Assembly: GCA_009776565.1 (NCBI GenBank)
Contig: WRNQ01000002.1
Coordinates: 1 to 48,530, forward strand
Reading direction: 5' to 3'
Length of the DNA stretch: 48,530 bases
Source of the DNA: Synergistaceae bacterium
GTDB taxonomy: Bacteria > Synergistota > Synergistia > Synergistales > Aminobacteriaceae
The notes beneath the pieces were generated by a model. That model searched no databases and was not told the DNA's origin. It worked only from the letters and a program-made list of their open reading frames with translations. The first letter of the stretch is position 1. The number at the start of each line of letters is the position of its first letter. Made by a program: the position numbers and the translations under genes. Below, piece by piece: positions 7,892 through 15,740 of the stretch.

Positions 7892-8431
7892 ATGAAGAAG
7901 ACTTATACTGTTGTTCTGATAGGTTTGCTTGTCTCTATGGAAATTGTATTTACACGGTTTTTATCAATTGACGCCCCGTTCTTCCGGGCGAGTCTCGGTT
8001 TTTTGCCAATTTCAGTTGCGGCAATGATATTCGGGCCGCTTGGGGGCGGAGCGGTAAACGCGCTTTCCGATATTCTCGGAGTTATGATTGCAAACAGGTC
8101 AATTGCGCCGCCTCACCCAGGGATTACGCTCTGTGCTTTTTTGATTGGATTGACTTATGGCTTTTTTCTATACAAAAAGCCAAAAACCATACTGCGAGTA
8201 TTACTTTCAGTTTTGACAGTCAATATACTAATTGAAATCGGTTTAAAAACCTACTGGCTGTCACAACTCTATGGCGAGGCATATTTGATAATTTTGGCGC
8301 CACGAGCCGCCGTGGCCCTGATAATGATTCCCGTCCAGACCGGCGCAATATACAATGTCTGGCGTTATGTTGGCAGTTTTATTGAATCCAATGTTCTTCC
8401 AAAATTAGGATTGGTTACAGTTCCAAAATGA
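7892..8431 (+). CDS. folT: ECF transporter S component, folate family
   Basis: The 179-residue membrane protein has the FolT pattern: RFLSI near residue 24, then FRASLGFLPI, FGPLGGGAVNALSDILG, and a helix ending LIEIGLKTYWLS. S components bind the vitamin and dock on an EcfA-EcfA'-EcfT module, which is not in the window. ATG at 7892 is 8 bases after AAAAAGGAG; the in-frame GTG at 7883 overlaps that ribosome site and is rejected. The THF riboswitch upstream supports folate as substrate and feedback control by reduced folate. It is the first plus-strand gene and is separated from gpsA by a repeat-rich gap. Confidence 0.88.
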   Translation: MKKTYTVVLIGLLVSMEIVFTRFLSIDAPFFRASLGFLPISVAAMIFGPLGGGAVNALSDILGVMIANRSIAPPHPGITLCAFLIGLTYGFFLYKKPKTILRVLLSVLTVNILIEIGLKTYWLSQLYGEAYLIILAPRAAVALIMIPVQTGAIYNVWRYVGSFIESNVLPKLGLVTVPK

Positions 8432-8445
8432 AGACGAGCAATGTA

Positions 8446-8650
8446 TTGCCAGAATAGCGGCTAGTGACAGCTTCACATTTAGGGTTGACGGCCTCTTCAA
8501 AACAGCGGCGGCAGTAGCTTCACATTTGGCGCTGGCGACAGCATTAAGTAACGGCTTGCGGTATCTTCAAAATAGCGGCTGGCGCACTGAGTCGCGCACT
8601 TTGCACAGAATCATGCCCTTTGCATAGAGTCACGCACTTTGCACAGAAAG
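8446..8650. repeat. degenerate repeats between folT and gpsA
   Basis: Segments such as GCTTCACATTT, CTTCAAAA(A/C)AGCGGC and CGCACTTTGCACAGA recur two or three times with drift. No gene or terminator was recognised; the gpsA ribosome site (AAAGGAGAGG) follows directly. Confidence 0.65.
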
Positions 8651-8664
8651 GAGAGGTGTTTGAT

Positions 8665-9651
8665 TTGAATATTTCCGTTTTGGGTTGCGGCAGATGGGGG
8701 GGATTCATCGCATGGTACCTTTCCAGTATCGGTCACAGAGTTTTTTTATGGGGAAAGCCAGGCCTGCCAGAGATCGGCCCGCTCATGGCCACCCGCTCCA
8801 ATGAGTGGCTGCGCTTTGACGATAAGGTTGTTATTACGGACAATTTGGATGACGCCATTGAGCATGGCAGCATAATCGTAATCTCTATAAGCTCCCAGAA
8901 TCTGCGGGGGTTCGCAAAAGAATTGACGGCTTATGATCTTAACGGCAAGACTTTCGTCCTATGTATGAAGGGCCTTGAGGAAGTCTCCGGGAAGCGTCTT
9001 ACTGAAGTTTTCACCGAAAGCGTATCTGCGGAGCTGCAAGCAGAACTTCAAGCGGAGCTTAAAGTGGCGGTCTGGGTGGGACCCGGTCATGTTCAGGACT
9101 ATATCAGGGGGATTCCAAACTGCATGGTGATCGACTCGCTAAACGGCGCGGTCAAAGACACGCTTGTCCCTGTCTTCTCAAGTAAACTCATTCGCTTTTA
9201 TTACGGAAACGACCTCATAGGAAATGAGATCGGCGCCGCGTCCAAGAATGTTATCGGCATTGCGGCGGGTATGCTCGACGGACTTGAATACGTCTCCCTG
9301 AAAGGGGCTCTGATGGCCAGGGGCGCAAACGAGATATCCCGGCTAATCAAAGCTGCCGGCGGCGATCCCCGATCCGCTTTTGGCCTCTGTCATCTTGGCG
9401 ACTACGAAGCGACGCTCTTTTCCCACCACAGTCAGAACCGCATGTTTGGGGAATCGTATATCAAGGGCCAGGCTTATTCAAGGCTCGCCGAAGGAGCGTC
9501 AACCGTAAAAGCCATTATGAAAATGTGTGAAAAATATGAAGTTGAGCTGCCTATCTGCCAAACCGTCAACTCAATCATTCATGAAAAAATGGACGCGCGC
9601 GATTTATTAGATAACCTCTTTTCGCGCAGCATAAAGAGTGAATTCGTTTAA
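8665..9651 (+). CDS. gpsA: NAD(P)H-dependent glycerol-3-phosphate dehydrogenase
   Basis: Reduces dihydroxyacetone phosphate to sn-glycerol 3-phosphate for phospholipid synthesis. The N-terminal Rossmann motif is GCGRWG (residues 7-12). The catalytic part shows NVIGIAAGMLDGL and the family's AKGA/GANE-type segment (LKGALMARGANEI), GLCHLGDYEATLFS and RN.MFGE. The start is TTG at 8665, 8 bases after AAAGGAGAGG; an upstream in-frame ATG at 8620 has no ribosome site. The protein is about 328 residues, normal for the family. A small in-frame repeat (ELQAELQAEL, about 9030-9062) sits in a loop between domains, matching the repeat habit of this genome. Confidence 0.9.
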   Translation: MNISVLGCGRWGGFIAWYLSSIGHRVFLWGKPGLPEIGPLMATRSNEWLRFDDKVVITDNLDDAIEHGSIIVISISSQNLRGFAKELTAYDLNGKTFVLCMKGLEEVSGKRLTEVFTESVSAELQAELQAELKVAVWVGPGHVQDYIRGIPNCMVIDSLNGAVKDTLVPVFSSKLIRFYYGNDLIGNEIGAASKNVIGIAAGMLDGLEYVSLKGALMARGANEISRLIKAAGGDPRSAFGLCHLGDYEATLFSHHSQNRMFGESYIKGQAYSRLAEGASTVKAIMKMCEKYEVELPICQTVNSIIHEKMDARDLLDNLFSRSIKSEFV

Positions 9652-9808
9652 ATCTTACCGCCCGGCATAACCAGTCAGAGATAATGTTCTTGGTATTTTC
9701 AACTTTCGATGCGTCGTTATTTGATCGTGTAGCAATCCCGATAAAGCGAAGCCTTTCTAACGACTGTTATTGTCGCGAGCTGTATAAGCCGAGTCCTCAA
9801 CAATGATA

Positions 9809-10327
9809 CTATGGCATATCATTAAGTATCGTTTGAAACTGCGCGAAGGCGCTATCCCCGAAGCATACCATATACACTTGCGTAATGCCCTCATTCGCTT
9901 GCAGGAAATCCTCAACGGTTCGCAACGCGATAACGCAGGCGTCATGAAAAGGATAGCCGTAAACACCTGTGCTTATGCAGGGAAAAGCGATGGTCGTAAC
10001 GCCGTTTTCCACCGCAAGGATCAAGGATTCGCGGTAACAGGAGGCCAGTAGTTCCGGCTCACCCCATTTCCCGTCGCTGTAAACGGGTCCGACGGTATGG
10101 ATGACGAATTTAGCGGGAAGATTATAACCTTTTGTGATTTTGGCTTTCCCAGTTTCACAGCCGTTCAGCTTGCGGCATTCTTCCAACAACTCTCTCCCCG
10201 CAGCCCGGTGGATCGCTCCGTCGACTCCGCCGCCGCCAAGCAGGGAATTATTCGCCGCGTTCACAATTGCGTCAACCGCAATTTTTGTTATATCGCCGTT
10301 CATTATTTTAATCCGGTTCATCTTCAT
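9809..10327 (-). CDS. macro-domain protein, O-acetyl-ADP-ribose deacetylase type
   Basis: The 172-residue protein is a single macro domain: NGDIT (residues 10-14), [20 protein letters not shown] (the ADP-ribose loop), AIHRAAG, and [12 protein letters not shown]. It is close in length and motif to YmdB-like enzymes, which remove acetyl from O-acetyl-ADP-ribose or ADP-ribose from proteins. ATG at 10327 lies 8 bases after GGGAGAA. It lies just downstream of gyrA on the same strand, about 85 bases away, and could be co-transcribed with it; no functional link is implied. The preceding gap (9652-9808) shows no gene or clear signal. Confidence 0.9.
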   Translation of the reverse strand: MKMNRIKIMNGDITKIAVDAIVNAANNSLLGGGGVDGAIHRAAGRELLEECRKLNGCETGKAKITKGYNLPAKFVIHTVGPVYSDGKWGEPELLASCYRESLILAVENGVTTIAFPCISTGVYGYPFHDACVIALRTVEDFLQANEGITQVYMVCFGDSAFAQFQTILNDMP

Positions 10328-10412
10328 TTCTGACTTCTCCCTCTACGTATTCCACTTCACATCTTCATTTCTATCTTCTCTGTATTCTCTGTCTTTCCCT
10401 GTCTCCTCCGTT

Positions 10413-13061
10413 TTAGATGTCTTCCCCCTCTCCTCCGTCTTCCCGCTCTCCGTATCCCAATTCTTCTTCTTCTCCCTCTTCCCCTTCCTCTTCTTCGTAT
10501 TCCAATTCAACTTCCGCGTCTTCCAGCTCTCCGTATCCCGCTTCCACTTCTTCCACTTCTTCTACTTCTTCTTCTCCGTCTTCTCGATTTCCGTATTCCA
10601 ACTCTACTTCTTCTTCTTTTATTATTCGGGCAAGGCCGACGACTTTGACGCCTTTATCCATTCGCATCAGGGTAACGCCTTGTGTCGCTCTCGAGAGCAT
10701 ACTGATGGTATTGACCGGCATTCTTATAATCGTTCCGTCACTGCTTATAAGAATGGCGTCGTCATTGTCGTTAACGAGTTTCATCCCCGAAACCGGGCCT
10801 GTCTTTTTTGTCACTCTGTATGTCAGCACCCCTTTTCCGGCTCTGCCCTGAGTTCTGTATTCAGACAGGTCGGTCCTCTTCCCGAAACCATTCTCTGTAA
10901 CTACCAAAAGGCTTGTATCTTCTATGAAAGCTCCCATGCCAACCACGCTATCGCCCTTTGAGAGCCGAATGCCAATGACTCCCATCGACACCCTCCCCAT
11001 CGGGCGCACATCCGACTCTGCAAACCGGATACCCATGCCTGATCTTGTAACCAGGATCAGATCCTTTGATCCGTCGGTCCGCCGAACCCCGATGAGCTCG
11101 TCATTATCCCTGAGCGTTACCGCTGCAAGCCCGCCTTTCCTGATGTTGCCGTATTCCATCATGTCAGTTTTCTTGACAATTCCATTCTTTGTCACGAGAA
11201 TCAGGTATTCGCCCTCAACATATTTTTCGACGGGTATAACTGTCTCGACCTTTTCCCCGGGTCCAAGTTCCAGGAGGTTCACTATGGCGGTCCCCTTCGC
11301 CTGCCTGCCCGCCTCGGGCACCTGATATCCCTTAAGCCTGTACACCCTGCCTTTGTTTGTAAAAAAGAGCAAAAAGTTGTGCGTAGAGGTCGTGAGCAAT
11401 GATTCAACAAAATCCTCTTCCCTCGTCTGCAATCCGATGATTCCTTTGCCGCCCCTCCTCTGGTTCTTGTAGATATTGACAGGCTGCCTTTTAATGTATC
11501 CGAAATGCGTTAGGGTTATAACGCTCTCCTCCTCCGCAATCAAGTCCTCGATTACAAATTCGTCTTCATCGTCAACAATTTCTGACCTGCGCTCGTCGGA
11601 ATACTTTTTCCTGACCTCGGAGAGCTCGTCCTTGACTATTCCCATCAACAACCCGGCGTCAGACAGCACACTCTTAAAATAAGCTATTTTCTCCAAATAC
11701 TCCGAAAGCTCTTCTTCCAACTTTTCCCGCTCGAGACCGGACAACCTGCCCAAACGCATATCGACAATTGCCTGCGCCTGCCTTTCAGAGAATTCAAATC
11801 TCTCAATCAACCGCACTTTTGACTCCGGGATGTTCTTTGACGAGCGAATAATAGCTATTACCTCGTCGATAAAGTCTATCGCCTTTTTCAGCCCTTCGAG
11901 AATATGCGCGTGGGCTTCGGCCTTTTCAAGGTCAAATCTGGTGCGCCTCGTCACGACTTCCCGTTGGTGCTTGATGTATTGCTCCAGCGCCTGTTTTAAG
12001 TTTATGACCTGTGGAATATACTTGCCTTCGTCATTCTGGGTCAGCGCCAGCATGTTGACGCTGAAAATCTCCTGTATCTGCGTATTTTTATATAACTGAT
12101 TCAGAACAACGTTTGCGTTTGCATCCCTCTTTAGAGGAATAGAAATCCTAACCTGATCGGTTCTGTCAGATTCGTCGTTGATATCAGATATCCCTTCGAT
12201 CCTTTTTTCCTTAACCAGCTCGGCAATCCTCTCAATCAGGCGGGCTTTGTTAACCTGATATGGGAGATCTTTTATGATGATTCTTTGCTGATTGTTCGAC
12301 GTCGTCTCGATTTCTGCGTGAGAGCGAATGATTATCCTGCCCTTTCCCGTCTTATACGCCTCCCTTATTCCCTGCCTTCCGACAATCATGCCGTAGGTGG
12401 GGAAGTCCGGCCCCGTGATTATTCTATTTAATTCATCTATAGTCACTTCCGGGTTGTCGATTGTCATGAGTATCCCGTCAATCACCTCTCCCAAGTTATG
12501 AGGCGGTATATTGGTCGCCATTCCGACTGCTATCCCGGATGATCCGTTAACCAGGAGGTTGGGAAATCTCGACGGCAGAACAACCGGTTCCGTTTCGTGA
12601 TCGTCATAATTAGGCTTGAAATCTACGGTATTTTTATTTATGTCGGCCAGCATTTCCATTGATATCTTTGCCAGCCTTGACTCAGTGTACCTTTGGGCTG
12701 CGGGAGGATCTCCGTCCCTCGATCCGAAATTTCCATGCCCGTCAACAAGGGGGTACCGGAGAGAAAAATCTTGCGCCATCCTCACAAGGCTGTCATAAAT
12801 CGCAGCATCCCCATGGGGGTGGTACTTACCCATCACTTCGCCGGTCGTCGTCGCGCATTTTCTGTACGCCTTGTCCGGTGTAAAGCCCAGTCCCAACATG
12901 CCGTAAAGGATGCGCCTGTGCACCGGCTTAAGCCCGTCCCTCACATCAGGCAGGGCTCTGTCCGCGATAACGCTCATCGCATAGTCAATGAAGGATTTCT
13001 TCATCTCGAACTCGATATCCACCGGAACAACCCTTTGTACGTTATCATTTGTATCTGACAT
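10413..13061 (-). CDS. gyrA: DNA gyrase subunit A with acidic repeat tail
   Basis: The 882-residue protein has the breakage-reunion domain with catalytic Tyr125 ([10 protein letters not shown]) and a QRDR loop reading [10 protein letters not shown]. The C-terminal pinwheel contains the GyrA box QRRGGKG, which separates it from topoisomerase IV ParC. It introduces negative supercoils with GyrB, whose gene is not in the window. Position 86, equivalent to E. coli Ser83, is Ala. Residues about 815-882 are a Glu-rich repeat tail ([14 protein letters not shown]) absent from typical GyrA. ATG at 13061 follows CAGGAGA, with a good promoter at 13107-13135. Confidence 0.95.
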   Translation of the reverse strand: MSDTNDNVQRVVPVDIEFEMKKSFIDYAMSVIADRALPDVRDGLKPVHRRILYGMLGLGFTPDKAYRKCATTTGEVMGKYHPHGDAAIYDSLVRMAQDFSLRYPLVDGHGNFGSRDGDPPAAQRYTESRLAKISMEMLADINKNTVDFKPNYDDHETEPVVLPSRFPNLLVNGSSGIAVGMATNIPPHNLGEVIDGILMTIDNPEVTIDELNRIITGPDFPTYGMIVGRQGIREAYKTGKGRIIIRSHAEIETTSNNQQRIIIKDLPYQVNKARLIERIAELVKEKRIEGISDINDESDRTDQVRISIPLKRDANANVVLNQLYKNTQIQEIFSVNMLALTQNDEGKYIPQVINLKQALEQYIKHQREVVTRRTRFDLEKAEAHAHILEGLKKAIDFIDEVIAIIRSSKNIPESKVRLIERFEFSERQAQAIVDMRLGRLSGLEREKLEEELSEYLEKIAYFKSVLSDAGLLMGIVKDELSEVRKKYSDERRSEIVDDEDEFVIEDLIAEEESVITLTHFGYIKRQPVNIYKNQRRGGKGIIGLQTREEDFVESLLTTSTHNFLLFFTNKGRVYRLKGYQVPEAGRQAKGTAIVNLLELGPGEKVETVIPVEKYVEGEYLILVTKNGIVKKTDMMEYGNIRKGGLAAVTLRDNDELIGVRRTDGSKDLILVTRSGMGIRFAESDVRPMGRVSMGVIGIRLSKGDSVVGMGAFIEDTSLLVVTENGFGKRTDLSEYRTQGRAGKGVLTYRVTKKTGPVSGMKLVNDNDDAILISSDGTIIRMPVNTISMLSRATQGVTLMRMDKGVKVVGLARIIKEEEVELEYGNREDGEEEVEEVEEVEAGYGELEDAEVELEYEEEEGEEGEEEELGYGEREDGGEGEDI
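10416..10620 (-). repeat. coding repeat at the gyrA 3' end
   Basis: TTCTTC/TCTCCGT/TTCCGTATTCC-like short units on the plus strand encode the acidic tail of GyrA. The tract continues loosely beyond the stop codon into the gap before the macro-domain gene (10340-10412). Confidence 0.85.
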
Positions 13062-13106
13062 ATTCTAAGGAATCTCCTGTCTTTTCCCGTCTTTTTTTAT
13101 ACTTTA

Positions 13107-13135
13107 ATAATAGCAAATTTCTCTTGTTTTCACAA
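13107..13135 (-). promoter_or_regulatory. gyrA promoter
   Basis: On the minus strand TTGTGA, 17 bases, TATTAT. The -10 lies about 45 bases upstream of the gyrA ATG. Confidence 0.6.
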
Positions 13136-13171
13136 GCTAACGATACACCCGGTGCTGCACAGTAACCCACA

Positions 13172-13327
13172 GTAAACGACAAAACTGGCGCTACACTGGT
13201 AACGATACTACAAGTGCTACACAAGTATCGAGACAACCGGCGCTACACAGTAAACGACAAAACCGGCGCTACACTGTTAACGATACTACAAGTGCTACAC
13301 AAGTATCGAGACAACCGGCGCTACACT
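13172..13327. repeat. higher-order tandem repeat, 2 x 78 bases, upstream of gyrA
   Basis: Six 26-base monomers (starting at 13172, 13198, 13224, 13250, 13276, 13302) of three types follow the order 1-2-3-1-2-3. Every monomer ends in a GCTACAC(A/T) core. The two 78-base blocks are nearly identical. CGATACT (13203-13209) and AGTATCG (13224-13230), and the same in the second block, can pair across a 14-base loop. A more decayed copy precedes at 13138-13171. The array begins about 37 bases beyond the gyrA -35 and has no coding role. The rest of the gap to arsM (13328-13409) holds only CTCTTGCT-like short repeats. Confidence 0.95.
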
Positions 13328-13409
13328 GTTGCTCTCTTGCTCTCTTGCTCGCACGCTCCCCTGTTCTCATGGTCGTAATATAGCAGCCTCGTTTGCAAGT
13401 CCGCTGCAA

Positions 13410-14480
13410 TCAACAACATGAACCGGAAGCGCATGAGTCGGAAGCGCACGGGTCGGACACTTTTCCTGTATTGTCGCCGGCAGGGGAGCAATCAAATTTG
13501 CCAAAATGAACGGAACGGTCTCCGACCACTTTAAAGGCTTTTTGATAACGGGTATTGGAAAGCATAGACGCCGTATTTCCACACACAAGCATAGGCTTAT
13601 TTGTAAAGAATCGGTGATGATCGTCAAGGTCAAAGAAATAAGGATGCCCTGGAATGCCACCGTTATAATATGCGACCTGCCCGTAGTCCTCGCAAATATC
13701 CTCCAAATCATTGAGTTTAAATGCTCTTACTGTCCTTGATGAGAATTTGGCAAATCCCAGCATATTCTCGATTTCCTCGCTGAGAACATCAATATTCCGG
13801 ATAATCGTATAGCGGAAATCAGCCCATCCGCATTTTGCCATGATCCTGCGGAAATCCTCTGTGTACATCGCGCCGCCCAGACACTCCCCGCGCAGTAACG
13901 GGTTCGCCGCAAGCGCTTCCGGGATGCGCCTGTCCGCGTATACGTCTGAAAAGAAAAGCTCGCCACCCGGTTTAAGGACCCGGAAGACTTCCTTGAATAC
14001 CTGTTCTTTTGCCGGAGAAAGATTGATTACGCAATTGGAGATAACGACATCTACGCTCTGATCGCTTATGCCCAATGATTTTAAGTCCTCTATATATCCT
14101 TGATAAAATTTTACGTTTGAGGTTTTGAAACCAAAACGGACGCGCTGTTCCTCCTGATACTTCCGAGCTGTCTCGATCTGCTCCGTCGTCATGTCAACCC
14201 CGATGACACATCCGGATTCGCCAACCAGCTTCGAAGCGATGTATACATCCCTGCCCGTACCGCACCCTAAATCAAGGACGGTCGCTCCCTCAAGCAAAGG
14301 CGGTAACGGCGAACCACAGCCGTAGAACTTGTCCAGTATTTCTTCAGAAATCAACGGCAGAATGGCTCTGATTTCCACAGGAGGCGACTCATTGCAGCAG
14401 CATGAACTTGACGCCAGATCGGCTTTGCTCTGTATTTGCTTGCCGTAGTACGCTTTTACGTTTTCGATGATATCGTTCAT
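13410..14480 (-). CDS. arsM: arsenite S-adenosylmethionine methyltransferase
   Basis: Methylates As(III) using SAM. The 356-residue protein has the SAM motif VLDLGCGTGRDVY (residues 68-80) and the three cysteines expected for ArsM: Cys55 (YGCG), Cys150 (SNCVINL) and Cys200 (RGECLGGAM). The 50-residue spacing of the last two matches known ArsM proteins. An N-terminal SSSCCC and a C-terminal Cys-rich end (SDSCASGSCC) add further thiols. ATG follows AAGGGGAAAAATT. It is third in the arsR operon, 27 bases after the C_GCAxxG_C_C gene. No arsenite efflux gene is seen nearby, so methylation seems to be the local detoxification route. Confidence 0.93.
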   Translation of the reverse strand: MNDIIENVKAYYGKQIQSKADLASSSCCCNESPPVEIRAILPLISEEILDKFYGCGSPLPPLLEGATVLDLGCGTGRDVYIASKLVGESGCVIGVDMTTEQIETARKYQEEQRVRFGFKTSNVKFYQGYIEDLKSLGISDQSVDVVISNCVINLSPAKEQVFKEVFRVLKPGGELFFSDVYADRRIPEALAANPLLRGECLGGAMYTEDFRRIMAKCGWADFRYTIIRNIDVLSEEIENMLGFAKFSSRTVRAFKLNDLEDICEDYGQVAYYNGGIPGHPYFFDLDDHHRFFTNKPMLVCGNTASMLSNTRYQKAFKVVGDRSVHFGKFDCSPAGDNTGKVSDPCASDSCASGSCC

Positions 14481-14507
14481 AATTTTTCCCCTTTTCCTTA
14501 TAATCTA

Positions 14508-14963
14508 TTATTCTAACACCAAGGATTCCAGAATCTGAGCCGCGTCCCGAACCATATTTGGGCAAATTTCGTTGACTCGTTCGGCTGCCTCCTGTTTATC
14601 GCCGGCAATTAGATCAATGCCTAAAAGCTCCCTGCAGATCGTCGTCTTGTTTTTTGCTTCAAACAATTGCGCGAATTCCCTTACCAGCGCATATGTTTTC
14701 TCCTTAGCGGCCTCGTCCTGCCTTAAATACTTTCCGTACTTTAATCCGATTACAAGGTACGCGCCCGAAACAGCGCCGCATGTATCCTGAAGCCTGCCCA
14801 TTCCGGCGCCTAAACCACAGGCGATTTTCAGGGCGGTTATTTCTTCTAAACCATATTCTCCGCAGTATGTCGAGAGTATGGCTTGTGCGCAGTTGAACCC
14901 ATTTTTAAAACATGCTACAGCTTCATTTACTTTGCTTTGATTTGCAGTTTTCTCTTCGTTCAT
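14508..14963 (-). CDS. C_GCAxxG_C_C family redox-type protein
   Basis: The 151-residue protein carries the family pattern: FNCAQAIL near residue 25, then CGLGAGMGRLQDTCGAVSGA (residues about 49-68), and later cysteines at TICREL and EICPNM. Members often adjoin metal or redox genes, and their biochemical role is not settled. Position between arsR and arsM suggests help in arsenic handling, for example thiol redox or As(III) transfer, which is inference. ATG at 14963 lies 9 bases after GAGGAGG. Confidence 0.85.
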   Translation of the reverse strand: MNEEKTANQSKVNEAVACFKNGFNCAQAILSTYCGEYGLEEITALKIACGLGAGMGRLQDTCGAVSGAYLVIGLKYGKYLRQDEAAKEKTYALVREFAQLFEAKNKTTICRELLGIDLIAGDKQEAAERVNEICPNMVRDAAQILESLVLE

Positions 14964-14986
14964 TCATGTAATCCTCCTCATAGTAA

Positions 14987-15442
14987 TCATTCCTCGCAGT
15001 AATCCTCTCCGCGGCTAGTCTCCTGGCGGCAATCCTCCTTGCAACTGGCTACCTCGCGGCAATCCTCTTCGCAGCAATCCTCTTCGCAACTAGCGACCTC
15101 GCGGCAATCCTCTTCGCGGTTAGTCTCTTCATGGCAATCATTTTTGTTGCATATGCAATCTTCCTTCGCCGTAGTGACTATATCAAGAAATGATTTGAAC
15201 TCCTGTATAACTTCCTCGTTGAGCGAATAGTATATCCATTTGCCTTCTTTGCGTCCGTTTACAAGCTGACAATCGCAAAGGGTTTTCATGTGGTGCGAAA
15301 GTGTTGGCTGTGTAATATGGAATTTCCCCAAAATCACACAGGCGCATAGCTCGCCACAGGAAAGCATGTCTACGATCATAAGCCTGTTCGGGTCGGATAG
15401 CGCTTTGAACATTCGGGCGCGCGCCGCATAATTTACGATCAA
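14987..15442 (-). CDS. arsR: ArsR-family arsenic-sensing repressor with Cys-rich repeat tail
   Basis: Winged-helix repressor. Residues about 8-95 form the ArsR domain with the metal-site motif ELCACVIL (two cysteines in the helix that senses As(III)) and the recognition helix TQPTLSHHMKTL. The start is TTG at 15442, 6 bases after GAGGTG. The last ~45 residues are a repeat made of CREVASC and EEDC units containing about ten cysteines, absent from ordinary ArsR proteins of 100-120 residues. It heads the ars operon and presumably represses the promoter just upstream, being released by arsenite. Confidence 0.92.
   Translation of the reverse strand: MIVNYAARARMFKALSDPNRLMIVDMLSCGELCACVILGKFHITQPTLSHHMKTLCDCQLVNGRKEGKWIYYSLNEEVIQEFKSFLDIVTTAKEDCICNKNDCHEETNREEDCREVASCEEDCCEEDCREVASCKEDCRQETSRGEDYCEE
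14990..15132 (-). repeat. coding repeat at the arsR 3' end
   Basis: Degenerate copies of a unit containing GCGGCAATCCTC and TCGCAACTAG on the plus strand encode the Cys/Glu-rich tail. The trinucleotide phase is kept. Confidence 0.88.
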
Positions 15443-15446
15443 TCAA

Positions 15447-15513
15447 AACACCTCACATAGACAAATAGAAATGTGTCAATATGAATTGTATTAAACTCAT
15501 AGATGAATGTCAA
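15447..15513 (-). promoter_or_regulatory. ars promoter and candidate ArsR operator
   Basis: Minus strand TTGACA (15508-15513), 17 bases, TACAAT (15485-15490): a near-consensus promoter. Downstream, a second TTGACA and an interrupted dyad CACAT...ATGTG (about 15450-15475) lie between the predicted transcription start and the arsR ribosome site, a plausible repressor site. Confidence 0.7.
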
Positions 15514-15564
15514 TATGTTTTTACAGAGTTTTCACAGAATTCTTGCAGAAGCCTATTTTTGCAG

Positions 15565-15715
15565 AATTTCATAAACTTCACCAATTTCACAAACTTCACC
15601 AACTTCACCAATTTCACAAACTTCACCAATTTCACCAATTTCACAAACTTCACCAATTTCACCAATTTCACCAATTTCACAAACTTCACCAATTTCACCA
15701 ATTTCACCGAATTTT
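15565..15715. repeat. 9/15/18-base repeat array upstream of the ars promoter
   Basis: Units made of CTTCACCAA and TTTCACAAA recur about 16 times with almost no divergence. All six frames are open because every unit is a multiple of three; a spurious Asn-Phe-Thr ORF results. It lies between the stalk-protein stop (15741) and the ars -35. Confidence 0.95.
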
Positions 15716-15740
15716 CTTCTAGTTTATTCTGCACCCGGCT

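Noticed and set aside
9652..9808. Possible small gene between gpsA and the macro-domain gene
   Set aside because: No ORF with a ribosome site or recognisable product was found.
10134..10961. 275-codon plus-strand ORF opposite gyrA and the macro-domain gene
   Set aside because: Antisense to two well-supported genes; its composition reflects the gyrA repeat tail.
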